Source: Cribrihabitans marinus (GTDB lineage Bacteria > Pseudomonadota > Alphaproteobacteria > Rhodobacterales > Rhodobacteraceae). From it: a stretch of 64,000 nt of DNA. Shown here piece by piece: positions 48,020-56,720 of this stretch. The notes below the pieces were generated by a model, which had not been told where the DNA came from, searched no databases, and was given only the letters and a program-made list of their open reading frames with translations. Position 1 is the stretch's first letter. Each line of letters begins with the position of its first letter. The DNA is taken from the NCBI RefSeq assembly GCF_900109035.1, contig NZ_FNYD01000006.1, forward strand, positions 62,001-126,000, given 5' to 3'. Position numbers and translations under genes: made by a program.

Positions 48020-49404
48020 GATACATCTCGACCCGCGGGCAGGCGCCCGAGCTGACATTCGAAGAGGCGATGCTGACCGGCCTGGCGCGCGATGGCGGCC
48101 TTTACCTGCCCGCCGAGATCCCGGCGATCCCCAGCGACGAGATCGCCGCGCTGGCCGGGCAACCCTATGAAGAGATCGCGTTCCGGGTGATGTGGCCCTA
48201 TGTCTCGGGCAGTTTCAGCGAGGACGAGTTCCGCGGCATCATCGCCCGGGCCTATGAGGGCTTCGGCCACGCCGCCCGCGCGCCGCTCAGGCAGCTGGAC
48301 GCCAACGCCTTCCTGCTGGAGCTGTTCCACGGCCCCACCCTGGCGTTCAAGGACTTCGCCATGCAGCTGATCGGGCAGCTGTTCCAGACAGCGCTGGAAC
48401 GCAGCGGCGAACGGGTGACCATCGTCGGCGCCACCAGCGGCGACACCGGCAGCGCCGCCATCGAGGCGTTCCGCGGGCTGGACAATGTCGACGTGTTCAT
48501 CCTGTTTCCGCATGGCCGCGTCAGTGAGGTGCAGCGCCGGCAGATGACCACGCCCGAAGATGCCAATGTGCACGCGCTGGCGCTGGATGGCGATTTCGAC
48601 GATTGCCAGGCCGCGGTGAAGGCCATGTTCAACGACTTCGAGTTCCGCGACGGAGTGCGGCTGGCCGGCGTGAACTCGATCAACTTCGCCCGGGTGCTGG
48701 CGCAGGTCGTCTACTATTTCTCGTCCGCCACCAACCTGGGCGCGCCGCACCGGGCGGTCGATTTCACCGTGCCCACCGGCAATTTCGGCGACATCTTCGC
48801 CGGCTACATCGCCCGTCGCATGGGCCTGCCAATCGGCCGGCTGGTGGTGGCCACAAACCAGAACGACATCCTGCATCGCTGCCTGAGCGGGCAGGGTTAC
48901 CACAAGGGCGACACGATCCCGTCCATCAGCCCCTCGATGGACATCCAGGTCAGCTCGAATTTCGAGCGCGCGCTGTATTATGCCTACGATCAGGACGGGC
49001 GCGCGGTGGCGCAGTTGATGGACGAGCTGAAGACCGGCGGTTTCGAGGTCAGCCAGGGCGCGATGCAGGCGCTGCGCGAGACCTATGCCTCGGGCCGCGC
49101 CAGCGAGACGGAGACAGGGGCGACGATCCGCTCGACACTGGCGTCGAGTGCCGAGCTGGTCTGCCCCCACACCGCGGTCGGGCTGAAGGTCGCCGGCGAG
49201 CAGGCGCGCCCCGGTGTGCCGATGGTGACGCTGGCCACCGCTCACCCCGCCAAGTTTCCGGCGGCGGTGGAAGAGGCCAGCGGCGTCTTTCCCCCCCTTC
49301 CATCGCGCATGGGCAACTTGTATGAGAAGCCCGAGCGGGTGCACCGGATCGCAAACGATCTGGGCGCCATCGAGGATCACATCAGGGGACATATCCACGC
49401 GTGA
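48016..49404 (+). CDS. thrC: Threonine synthase
   Basis: ThrC converts O-phosphohomoserine to threonine with PLP. The 462-aa protein has PLP Lys112 in TLAFKDFAMQ, a phosphate-binding segment GATSGDTGSAA and the SSNFERALYY region. It is the long, enterobacterial-like class. It overlaps surf1 at its start and the peptidase gene at its stop; neither has a metabolic link to it, but this order recurs in the Rhodobacterales. Confidence 0.95.
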   Translation: MRYISTRGQAPELTFEEAMLTGLARDGGLYLPAEIPAIPSDEIAALAGQPYEEIAFRVMWPYVSGSFSEDEFRGIIARAYEGFGHAARAPLRQLDANAFLLELFHGPTLAFKDFAMQLIGQLFQTALERSGERVTIVGATSGDTGSAAIEAFRGLDNVDVFILFPHGRVSEVQRRQMTTPEDANVHALALDGDFDDCQAAVKAMFNDFEFRDGVRLAGVNSINFARVLAQVVYYFSSATNLGAPHRAVDFTVPTGNFGDIFAGYIARRMGLPIGRLVVATNQNDILHRCLSGQGYHKGDTIPSISPSMDIQVSSNFERALYYAYDQDGRAVAQLMDELKTGGFEVSQGAMQALRETYASGRASETETGATIRSTLASSAELVCPHTAVGLKVAGEQARPGVPMVTLATAHPAKFPAAVEEASGVFPPLPSRMGNLYEKPERVHRIANDLGAIEDHIRGHIHA

Positions 49405-50663
49405 CGGTTCAGCAGGATCAACTGGAAAACGGCTTTCGCATCGTCAGTGAGCACATGCCCGGGCTGCAATCGGCGGCCATCGGGATCTGGGTCAGCGCCG
49501 GTGGTCGGCACGAGCGGATCGACCAGAACGGCGTCGCCCATTTCCTGGAGCACATGGCCTTCAAGGGCACGGCGCGGCGCAGCGCGCTGGAAATCGCCGA
49601 GGCGATCGAGGATGTGGGCGGTTATATCAACGCCTATACCAGCCGCGAGGTCACGGCCTACTACGCGCGGGTGCTGAAGGAGGATGTGGCGCTGGCGCTG
49701 GACGTGGTCGGCGACATCGTGATGAACCCCGTCTTCGACGCCCACGAGATCGAGGTCGAGCGCGGCGTGATCCTGCAGGAGATCGGCCAGGCCCATGACA
49801 CGCCCGATGACGTGATCTTCGACTGGCTGCAGGAGGAGTGCTATCGCGATCAGCCGCTTGGGCGCAGCATCCTCGGCCCGTCCGAGCGGGTCAGCGCGTT
49901 CTCCCGGGCGGATCTGGCCGGGTTCGTGGCACAGCACTACGGGCCGGAACAGATGATCCTGTCGGCCGCCGGCGCGGTCGATCACGATGCGCTGGTGCGC
50001 CTGGCCGAGGCGGCGTTCGGCCATCTGCAGCGCCGGCCCGGTCTTCTGGCCGAGCCTGCGCATTTCACCGGCGGCGAGGCGCGACACGACAAGGACCTGG
50101 AGCAGGCGCATTTCGCGCTGGCCTTCGAAAGCCCGGGCTATCGCGACGACGCGATCTATACCGCGCAGATCTACGCCTCGGCTCTGGGCGGGGGCATGTC
50201 GAGCCGTCTGTTCCAGGAAATGCGCGAGCGTCGCGGCCTGTGCTACACGATCTTCGCCCAGGCCGGGGCCTATGCCGATACCGGCTCCACGACGATCTAT
50301 GCCGGCACCAGCGGCGCACAGGTGGCGGAGCTGGCCGGGATCACCATCGACGAGATGAAGCGCGCCGCCAGTGACATGAGCGATGCCGAGGTCGCCCGCG
50401 CCCGCGCCCAGATGAAGGCCGGGTTGCTGATGGGGCTGGAGAGCCCGTCGAACCGCGCCGAGCGGCTGGCGCGGCTGGTGCAGATCTGGGACGACGTGCC
50501 GCCGCTGTCGGAGACGGTGGCGCGGATCGACGCGGTGACCACGGCCGACGTGCGCGGCTTTGCCGAGGGGCTGGCGGTGCAGGCCCCGGCGGCGCTTGCG
50601 CTCTACGGTCCGGTGGCCGGGGCGCCGCGCCTGAGCGACCTGCAGGAGAGGCGCGCGGCGTGA
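49401..50663 (+). CDS. M16 zinc metallopeptidase (processing-peptidase like)
   Basis: The 420-aa protein is an M16-family protease with the inverted zinc motif HFLEH at 47-51 in HFLEHMAFKGTARR, and a distal Glu in the following helix (EDVGGYINAYTSRE). It resembles mitochondrial processing-peptidase beta. The second half carries the inactive-domain partner. The start is GTG overlapping the thrC stop (GTGA). The natural substrate is unknown. Confidence 0.92.
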   Translation: MTVQQDQLENGFRIVSEHMPGLQSAAIGIWVSAGGRHERIDQNGVAHFLEHMAFKGTARRSALEIAEAIEDVGGYINAYTSREVTAYYARVLKEDVALALDVVGDIVMNPVFDAHEIEVERGVILQEIGQAHDTPDDVIFDWLQEECYRDQPLGRSILGPSERVSAFSRADLAGFVAQHYGPEQMILSAAGAVDHDALVRLAEAAFGHLQRRPGLLAEPAHFTGGEARHDKDLEQAHFALAFESPGYRDDAIYTAQIYASALGGGMSSRLFQEMRERRGLCYTIFAQAGAYADTGSTTIYAGTSGAQVAELAGITIDEMKRAASDMSDAEVARARAQMKAGLLMGLESPSNRAERLARLVQIWDDVPPLSETVARIDAVTTADVRGFAEGLAVQAPAALALYGPVAGAPRLSDLQERRAA

Positions 50664-51253
50664 TGCTGCTGGGCAAGCGCAGGCTGAAGCTGGAGACCGA
50701 ACGGCTGCGCCTGCGTCCGCCCGCACATTCCGATTTCCGCGAATGGGCCGCGCTCCGACGCGCCAGCCAGGACTATCTGACCCCGTGGGAGCCGATCTGG
50801 TCGCCCGACCACCTGAGCCGCAAGGCGTTCACCAACCGGGTTTACTGGGCACAGCGGTCGGTGTCGGGCGGCTCGGCCATCCCGCTCTTCCTGTTCCGCC
50901 GCGACGACGATGTCCTGCTGGGCGCGATAACACTGGACAACATCCGCCGCGGTCCGGCGCAGGCGGGCACGCTGGGATACTGGACCGGCCAGTCCTTCGC
51001 CCGGCAGGGATACATGCGCGAGGCGATCGGCGCGCTGGTGCATCACGCCTTCTCGCGGCTTGACCTGAGCCGCATCGAGGCCGCCTGCCTGCCGGAGAAC
51101 GCGGCCTCGCGCGGGCTGCTGGAAAGCTCGGGGTTCAAATACGAAGGTGTGGCGCAGTCCTATCTGCAGATCAACGGGCGCTGGCGCACCCATGTCCTTT
51201 ACGCCTGCCTGCGCTCGGATCGGCGCGGGCGAACGGCGGTGGGTCCGGCCTGA
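50663..51253 (+). CDS. GNAT acetyltransferase, RimJ-like
   Basis: The 196-aa product matches the RimJ/RimL branch of GNAT N-acetyltransferases. It has the start LETERLRLRPPAHSDF, the acetyl-CoA-binding turn near GYWTGQSFARQGYMREAI and the following CLPENAASRGLLESSGF. It may acetylate a ribosomal or other protein N-terminus, but the substrate is not evident. The ATG overlaps the M16 stop by one base (TGATG); a GTG at 50660 is also possible. It closes the surf1-thrC run. Confidence 0.85.
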   Translation: MLLGKRRLKLETERLRLRPPAHSDFREWAALRRASQDYLTPWEPIWSPDHLSRKAFTNRVYWAQRSVSGGSAIPLFLFRRDDDVLLGAITLDNIRRGPAQAGTLGYWTGQSFARQGYMREAIGALVHHAFSRLDLSRIEAACLPENAASRGLLESSGFKYEGVAQSYLQINGRWRTHVLYACLRSDRRGRTAVGPA

Positions 51254-51261
51254 CCGGCCGG

Positions 51262-51330
51262 TGTCGGGGGCGCTGCCCCCGTCCGCTCTGTGAGCGGACT
51301 CCCCCGGAGTATTTCCGAAAAAGATGAAAT
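51262..51330 (+). repeat. Intergenic repeat element, copy A
   Basis: Two hairpins stand in tandem: GGGGGC/GCCCCC (51266-51280, loop GCT) and GTCCGCT/AGCGGAC (51281-51299, loop CTGTG). The tail CCCCGGAGTATTTCC then leads into AAAAAGATGAA. A related layout is at 60054-60140. Its form is that of a dispersed Rhodobacterales intergenic repeat. Confidence 0.55.
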
Positions 51331-51372
51331 TTACAGGCGTGACCCGGGACGGATTCGGTCTATTCTTGCTGC

Positions 51373-52194
51373 ATGCGATTGGTGACACTGGCATTGGCTC
51401 TCGGATTGGCGGCGTCTTCGGCCGCGGCGCAGGAGCGCCGGCCGAGCCATTGCGTCGCCATCGCCGATGCGGCACCGGGTGTCGAATATGTGCACCTGGC
51501 GGGCTGGCAGGATCCGGTGCCGGACCACGCGGTGCGGATCCACTATGTCGCCCATGCCTCGTTCCTGCTTCAAACGCCCGGTGGCCTCGATGTGGTCACG
51601 GATTTCACCGGCTTCGTCGGCACGGCGGATCTGATCCCGGACGTGGTGACGATGAACCATGCACATACGACGCATTGGACGGCCAACCCCGACCCGGCGA
51701 TCCCGCATGTCCTGAAGGGGTGGGGGCCGTTCGGCGAGGGTGTCGAGCACCATCTCGACCTGGGCGAGATGCTGGTGCGCAACGTGTCGACGGACATCCG
51801 CTCGGCCGGGGGCGGGGTCGAGCCGCGCGGCAACTCGATCTTCGTGTTCGAGGTGGGCGGTCTGTGCATCGGCCATCTGGGCCATCTGCATCACATGCCC
51901 ACCGACGCGCAATTCGCGATGCTGGGCCGGCTGGACGTGGTGATGGCGCCGGTGGACGGCGGCTATACCATGCCGTTGCCGGACATGATCGCCGTGCTGC
52001 AGCGGCTGAAGAGCTCGGTGGTGATCCCGATGCACTGGTTCTCGGGCTATTCGCTCGAGGCGTTCCTGGCGGGCATTTCCGATGATTTCGCGGTGACCCG
52101 CGTGGGCGGACCGGCGCTGGAAGTGTCGTTGCGGACCCTGCCGGACCGGCCCACGGTCATGGTGCTGGAGCCGCAGCGTCTGTCCGCGGAATAG
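51373..52194 (+). CDS. Secreted metallo-beta-lactamase-fold hydrolase
   Basis: The 273-aa product has a signal peptide (about 1-19, ASSAAAQ) and a metallo-beta-lactamase fold. The first metal motif is HAHTTH at 96-101, where the usual Asp of HxHxDH is a Thr. A further His-Leu-His (about 173-178, GHLGHLHHMP) and the late H in MHWFSG are present. It is a UlaG-like or unassigned periplasmic hydrolase; the lost Asp makes normal two-metal chemistry uncertain. It follows a repeat element. Confidence 0.75.
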   Translation: MRLVTLALALGLAASSAAAQERRPSHCVAIADAAPGVEYVHLAGWQDPVPDHAVRIHYVAHASFLLQTPGGLDVVTDFTGFVGTADLIPDVVTMNHAHTTHWTANPDPAIPHVLKGWGPFGEGVEHHLDLGEMLVRNVSTDIRSAGGGVEPRGNSIFVFEVGGLCIGHLGHLHHMPTDAQFAMLGRLDVVMAPVDGGYTMPLPDMIAVLQRLKSSVVIPMHWFSGYSLEAFLAGISDDFAVTRVGGPALEVSLRTLPDRPTVMVLEPQRLSAE

Positions 52195-52232
52195 GGCTTG
52201 TCGCCGGGCGGTCGCTCCGGCAAGGAATGGAC

Positions 52233-53681
52233 ATGCCGCTGAACCCCGCCGACGAGATTTTTGCCGAGACGCTGCGCGCGGTGCTGCTCGAGGGCGTCCT
52301 GCGCCCGGTCGAGCCGCGCTATCTGTCCGAACCGCGCGGGCGGCTGGCCGGGCAGGCCGGGCTGCTTGCGCTGCCGCGCGACGTAGAGGACGTGTCGGCG
52401 CTGGTCCGGGCCGCCGCAGAAGCGCGGGTGCCGGTCGTGCCATATGGCGGCGGCACCGGGCTGGTCGGCGGCCAGGTCATGCCCGATGGGCCACGCCCGC
52501 TGGTGATCTCGCTGGAGCGGATGTCGGCGATCCGGACGGTGCATCCGGCCGACAATGTCCTGGTTGCCGAGGCGGGCGCGGTGCTGGCCGATGTGCAGGC
52601 GGCGGCGCGCACAGCCGGGCGTCTGTTTCCGCTGTCGCTGGCGGCCGAAGGTTCGGCCCGGATCGGTGGCACCCTGGCAACCAACGCGGGCGGGGTGAAC
52701 GTGCTGCGCTATGGCAATGCGCGCGACCTGTGCCTGGGGCTCGAGGCGGTGCTGCCCGATGGCGCGATCTGGCATGGACTGCGCCGGCTGCGCAAGGACA
52801 ACACCGGATACGACCTGCGGAACCTGCTGATCGGGGCCGAGGGCACGCTGGGGATCATCACGGCGGCCGCGCTGAAGCTCTGTCCGGTGCCGGCGGGGCA
52901 GGGGACGGCAATGCTGGTCGTGTCATCGCCCCGGGCGGCGCTGGACCTGCTGGAGATGGCGCGCGACCGCCTGGGCGAGGGGATCAGTGCCTTCGAGCTG
53001 ATCCACGGGCAGGGCCTTGAATTCCTGGCCGAGACGCTGCCTGATCTGCGTCAGCCCTTCGACATGCCGCCGGAATGGTGCGTGCTGGTCGAGCTGGGAC
53101 TGGCCGCAGGGCTGGATCCCGCGGCGGCGCTGGAGGATCTGTTCGCCGATGCTTTGGCGCGAGGTCTGGTCCGTGACGGGGTTGTGGCGCAGTCGCAGGC
53201 GCAGCGGGACGAACTCTGGTCAGTGCGCGAGCATATCCCCGAAGCCAACAAGCGGATCGGCGCGGTGTCGAGCCACGACATCTCGGTGCCGATCTCGGCC
53301 ATTCCCGAGTTCATCCGGCGCGGCGGCGAACTGCTTGCCCGGTTCGGCGATATCCGCATCAACTGCTTCGGGCATCTTGGAGACGGGAACCTGCATTACA
53401 ACGTGTTTCCTGCGGCCGGCCGCACCCGGTCGGATTATGACGGGTTGCGCTGGGAGGTGCAGCGGGCAGTGCACGACCTGGTGCACGACATGGGCGGATC
53501 GGTGAGCGCCGAGCATGGCATCGGCCGGATCAAGGTGGCCGAGCTGGAGCGCTATGGCGATCCCGCCAAGCTGTCGGCGATGCGGGCCATCAAGGCGGCG
53601 CTGGATCCGGCCGGGATCATGAACCCCGGCGCGGTGCTGCGGATGAATCAGGACCGCTTGGGGGTGCCGTCGGGGCCATAG
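52233..53681 (+). CDS. FAD-binding oxidoreductase, GlcD/D-lactate dehydrogenase type
   Basis: The 482-aa protein has a PCMH-type FAD domain with VPYGGGTGLVGGQ and a GGTLATNAGGVNVLRYGN segment. The C-terminal half contains HLGDGNLHYNVFP and SAEHGIGRIK. It is likely to oxidise a D-2-hydroxy acid such as D-lactate or glycolate. ATG 52233 has AAGG 7 bases upstream; ATG 52227 is nearly on the ribosome site. The substrate cannot be told. No glcE/glcF genes adjoin it. Confidence 0.87.
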   Translation: MPLNPADEIFAETLRAVLLEGVLRPVEPRYLSEPRGRLAGQAGLLALPRDVEDVSALVRAAAEARVPVVPYGGGTGLVGGQVMPDGPRPLVISLERMSAIRTVHPADNVLVAEAGAVLADVQAAARTAGRLFPLSLAAEGSARIGGTLATNAGGVNVLRYGNARDLCLGLEAVLPDGAIWHGLRRLRKDNTGYDLRNLLIGAEGTLGIITAAALKLCPVPAGQGTAMLVVSSPRAALDLLEMARDRLGEGISAFELIHGQGLEFLAETLPDLRQPFDMPPEWCVLVELGLAAGLDPAAALEDLFADALARGLVRDGVVAQSQAQRDELWSVREHIPEANKRIGAVSSHDISVPISAIPEFIRRGGELLARFGDIRINCFGHLGDGNLHYNVFPAAGRTRSDYDGLRWEVQRAVHDLVHDMGGSVSAEHGIGRIKVAELERYGDPAKLSAMRAIKAALDPAGIMNPGAVLRMNQDRLGVPSGP

Positions 53682-53860
53682 ATCGGGCCTCCGAAGATCG
53701 CGGCATCATATTTCGCACACTTGCCGCCCCGTTCCCGAGGCGATGAGCGAACCAGCCAGGCGTGGGATGGGCCACCGCATCGCCGCCGGTCATGTCGTGT
53801 CGTAGGTGCCTTGGTTTGCCTCTGCTCTGGATTCAGCACGGCGCAGGCGTCCAGTCAGAC

Positions 53861-53895
53861 AGCAAACAGGGGCGACAACGGACCGTTGCCGCCCC
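53861..53895 (-). terminator. Terminator downstream of the fasciclin gene
   Basis: On the minus strand GGGGCGGCAACGG (53895-53883) pairs with CCGTTGTCGCCCC (53881-53869) with one wobble and a very small centre. It is followed by TGTTTGCT. It lies 18 bases after the fasciclin stop. Confidence 0.75.
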
Positions 53896-53913
53896 CGTAA
53901 TCCGACTCTCGGG

Positions 53914-54393
53914 TCAGTTGGGCAGGATAACCTTGTCGATCACGTGGATGACGCCGTTTTCCGCCTCGATATCGGCGGCGACGACCTTGGCGTCGTTGAC
54001 CATGACGCCGTCATCCAGGTCGATGGTGATCTCGCCGCCTTGCACGGTTGCGGCGGTCATGTCGTCGCTCAGGTCGCCCGACATCACCTTGCCGGGCACC
54101 ACGTGATAGGTGAGGATCGCCACAAGCTGATCCTTGTTCTCGGGCTTGAGCAGGGTTTCCACCGTGCCTTCGGGCAGCGCGGCAAAGGCCGCGTCGGTGG
54201 GTGCGAACACGGTGAACGGCCCCTCGCCCTTGAGCGTCTCGACCAGTCCGGCGGCCTCGACCGCGGCGACCAGCGTGTTGAAATCGCCCGCACCGGCGGC
54301 GGTGTCGACGATATCCTTGGCGTGACCGCCGGCCAATGCTGCGGTGCCCATCAGGGCGGTGGCGGCCGTGGCGAATGCGAAATTACGAAGCAT
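53914..54393 (-). CDS. Secreted fasciclin (FAS1) domain protein
   Basis: The 159-aa product has a signal peptide (about 1-22) and one FAS1 domain (about 28-158). The FAS1 domain has the hallmark [33 protein letters not shown] and a C-terminal [11 protein letters not shown]. Such domains mediate adhesion or stability of extracellular complexes. ATG 54393 starts the signal peptide. It is monocistronic, between its terminator and the apt stop. Confidence 0.92.
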   Translation of the reverse strand: MLRNFAFATAATALMGTAALAGGHAKDIVDTAAGAGDFNTLVAAVEAAGLVETLKGEGPFTVFAPTDAAFAALPEGTVETLLKPENKDQLVAILTYHVVPGKVMSGDLSDDMTAATVQGGEITIDLDDGVMVNDAKVVAADIEAENGVIHVIDKVILPN

Positions 54394-54562
54394 GGGTTCA
54401 AGTCCTCGAATGCTGCAATGCCGTTCGTGGCATCGCATCTTCTACGGTCGTGGATCGCTGCCGGTTCATTGCGATTTCCTGCCACCTGAGGTTGACTCGA
54501 GGGGGCTTGGCGCTAAGCCAGCGCCGCCGTGGACAACCAGTCAAAAAAATGTGATCGGAAGC

Positions 54563-55123
54563 TCAGTCGCCGTCGAAGGCACAGAGCGCGTGCACGTCCA
54601 TTCCCATCGCCTCTAGCACCTTGCGTCCGCCCAGATCGGGCAGGTCGATGATGAAGGCGCAGGAGACGATCTCGCCGCCCAACCGCTCGATCAGCTTGAT
54701 GCCCGCGGCCGCCGTGCCGCCGGTGGCCAGCAGGTCGTCGACCACCAGGATCTTTTCGCCGGGCTGGATCGCGTCATCATGGATCTCGACGATGGCCTCG
54801 CCGTATTCCAGTGTGTAGTCCTGACTGATCGTCGTGCCCGGCAGTTTGCCTTTCTTGCGGATCGGCACGAAGCCGACGCTGAGCTGATGCGCGATGGCGC
54901 CGCCCAGGATAAAGCCGCGCGCCTCGAGGCCCACGACCTTGTCGATCCGCTCGCCGGCATAGGGGTGCAGCATCTGGTCAATGGCCATGCGAAAGCCGCG
55001 CGGATCGGCAAACAGCGTGGTCACATCGCGAAACATGATCCCTTCATGCGGGAAATCGACGATGGTGCGGATGTAGTCGCGGACGGTTTTCGAACTGGGC
55101 ACGGGCGGTTCCTGAGCTGGCAT
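54563..55123 (-). CDS. apt: Adenine phosphoribosyltransferase
   Basis: Apt makes AMP from adenine and PRPP. The 186-aa product has the [20 protein letters not shown] start, the [12 protein letters not shown] segment and the PRPP-binding signature [19 protein letters not shown] 55123 begins the family region; a few upstream codons are left out. It shares the strand with mtnP about 1.6 kb away, which supplies adenine. Confidence 0.95.
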   Translation of the reverse strand: MPAQEPPVPSSKTVRDYIRTIVDFPHEGIMFRDVTTLFADPRGFRMAIDQMLHPYAGERIDKVVGLEARGFILGGAIAHQLSVGFVPIRKKGKLPGTTISQDYTLEYGEAIVEIHDDAIQPGEKILVVDDLLATGGTAAAGIKLIERLGGEIVSCAFIIDLPDLGGRKVLEAMGMDVHALCAFDGD

Positions 55124-55175
55124 CGACCTGTCCGGTTTGGCCGATGCCGTGCCGTAGATCAAGGGCGTTGCGCGG

Positions 55176-55805
55176 TCAGCCAGGGCGGCGCAACAGCGCG
55201 ATCGCCACGCCCATCCCCATCAAGGTGACGCCGCCTGCGCGCGTCAATCCGGTGACGACCCGGGGCTGCGCGATCCAGCGGTGCAGCCGGTCGGCCAGCA
55301 GCGCATAGGCCAGCGCGTTCAGCGCGGCGAGGCTGACGAAGGTGGCGATCAGAATGGCGAATTGCGGCCCGAGCGCCCGATCCGGTTGCAGGAATTGCGG
55401 CACGAAGGCGATGAAGAAGGCGATGGATTTCGGATTGAGCGTCGTCACCGCCGCCGTGTGGGCCAGCACCCCGCTCGCGGTCACGTCCCGATCCGGTGCG
55501 ACGGTCGCCAAGCCCCGCGTCGGCGCGCTGCGCAGCAGCTTGTAGCCCAGCCAGACGAGGTAGGCCGCCCCGACCCATTTGAGCACCGAGAAGGCCGTGG
55601 CCGAGGCCATGACCAGCGCACCGAGCCCGGCCAGCGAGGAGGTCATGGCGATCAGATCCCCCAGCGCGACGCCGGTGGCCGAGGCCACGGCCACGCCGCG
55701 CCCCTTGGAAAGCGCATAGCTGAGCACCAGCAACACCGTTGGACCCGGGATCAGCAGCAGGGCGGTCGAGGCGGCCACGAAGGCCAGCCAGAGGTCGAAC
55801 GGCAT
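55176..55805 (-). CDS. LysE-family amino-acid exporter
   Basis: The 209-aa integral membrane protein has six likely membrane segments and the LysE/RhtB pattern [16 protein letters not shown] and GVALGDL near the N-terminus. [15 protein letters not shown] segment lies in the middle. It probably exports an amino acid or homoserine lactone; the substrate cannot be assigned. It ends 52 bases upstream of the apt start, on the same strand. Confidence 0.9.
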   Translation of the reverse strand: MPFDLWLAFVAASTALLLIPGPTVLLVLSYALSKGRGVAVASATGVALGDLIAMTSSLAGLGALVMASATAFSVLKWVGAAYLVWLGYKLLRSAPTRGLATVAPDRDVTASGVLAHTAAVTTLNPKSIAFFIAFVPQFLQPDRALGPQFAILIATFVSLAALNALAYALLADRLHRWIAQPRVVTGLTRAGGVTLMGMGVAIALLRRPG

Positions 55806-56170
55806 GGGGATCTCCGGTCTGGGATCAGGTTTGCGCCACCCTAGACGCGGCCCCGAAACGGATCAAGCTGGACCCGTGCGGCGATGATCCGCCGCAAGGT
55901 GAAGATGGCAATTACGTACCCTAGCCCGTTCAGCCATTGGAAATTGTTGCACAACTTTTTATGGCATTGATGCTATCATGGAAACAAATCTCGCCCGCCC
56001 CGGCAGCACATGCTCAGGATGAAACAGGTTGTGGATCAAGGTCTTGACTTGGGTGCCGCATAGGTAGCGCCGGTTGAGGTGCGACCGATTCACCTTGGCA
56101 AGGCTGTGGCGGGCTTCTAGGGTCCGGTCCTCGTAACAAGTGCGGGGCGCCTGTCGCTCCGGGAAAGGGC
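55806..56170. other. Long intergenic region between the LysE and lipoprotein genes
   Basis: This 365-base gap holds an AT-richer stretch around 55935-55985 with a promoter-like pair, TTGCAC (55947-55952) and TGCTAT (55971-55976), 18 bases apart. It includes the small inverted repeat GTTG/CAAC (55946-55955). A 76-codon minus-strand frame (55959-56189) is open, but I recognise no homology; it is probably not a gene. A remnant of a mobile or regulatory element is possible. Confidence 0.5.
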
Positions 56171-56716
56171 ATGATGTTGTTTCCGACAAGGGTGATCGCC
56201 GCCTTGGCCGCGATCCTGGTCATTGCCGGTTGTGAAGAGACCGCGAAATACCAGCAGACCAGCTATCAGACCGTTATGCAGGGAAAGTTCCGCGACACCG
56301 GCAGTTTCGCCGCCGATTTCGCCTTCGTGATCAACGAGGGAACCGGTGAGTTCGAGGGCCAGCTGCGCAATTTCCGCTTCTCGCAGCCGGGCTTCGAGAA
56401 GCCGACCGGCAGTGTCCCGCTGAAGGGCACGGCGGGGCGCAACGACGCCAATGACATCGTGTTCGAGGCGACGGGCACCGGGCTGCTCAAGCAGGGGAAC
56501 CTGACCTACAAGCCGGAATTCGAAGTGGGCGTGTCCTATGTCAGCCCCTACAACAACACGGCTTCGGGCTGGTTCTATGCCGGCGGCAGTTTCGAGCGTG
56601 GCGGCGCCTACCTGGAGTGGCCGGCGATGACCGGCAGCTTCGTGGGCAAGAAAGTGTGTCGGCCCGGCCCGTTGAATCCCAGCCCTTGCCCGGTTCCGAC
56701 CACCGCGACGAACTGA
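56171..56716 (+). CDS. Lipoprotein of unknown function
   Basis: The 181-aa product has a lipoprotein signal (VIAGC, Cys21 if the first ATG is used). A beta-rich domain follows with repeated phrases such as NEGTGEFEGQLRNF and SPYNNTASGWFYAGG. Such patterns are loosely like the transferrin-binding-protein-type barrel domains of some alphaproteobacterial lipoproteins, but I do not recognise the family securely. It converges on mtnP. Confidence 0.7.
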   Translation: MMLFPTRVIAALAAILVIAGCEETAKYQQTSYQTVMQGKFRDTGSFAADFAFVINEGTGEFEGQLRNFRFSQPGFEKPTGSVPLKGTAGRNDANDIVFEATGTGLLKQGNLTYKPEFEVGVSYVSPYNNTASGWFYAGGSFERGGAYLEWPAMTGSFVGKKVCRPGPLNPSPCPVPTTATN

Positions 56717-56720
56717 GCGC

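Noticed and set aside
53648-53839. 63-codon minus-strand frame after the FAD oxidoreductase
   Set aside because: No homology pattern, no ribosome site and it overlaps the end of a well-supported gene.
55959-56189. 76-codon minus-strand frame as a transposase remnant
   Set aside because: It has no catalytic motif and no flanking terminal repeats; kept only as part of the intergenic region.
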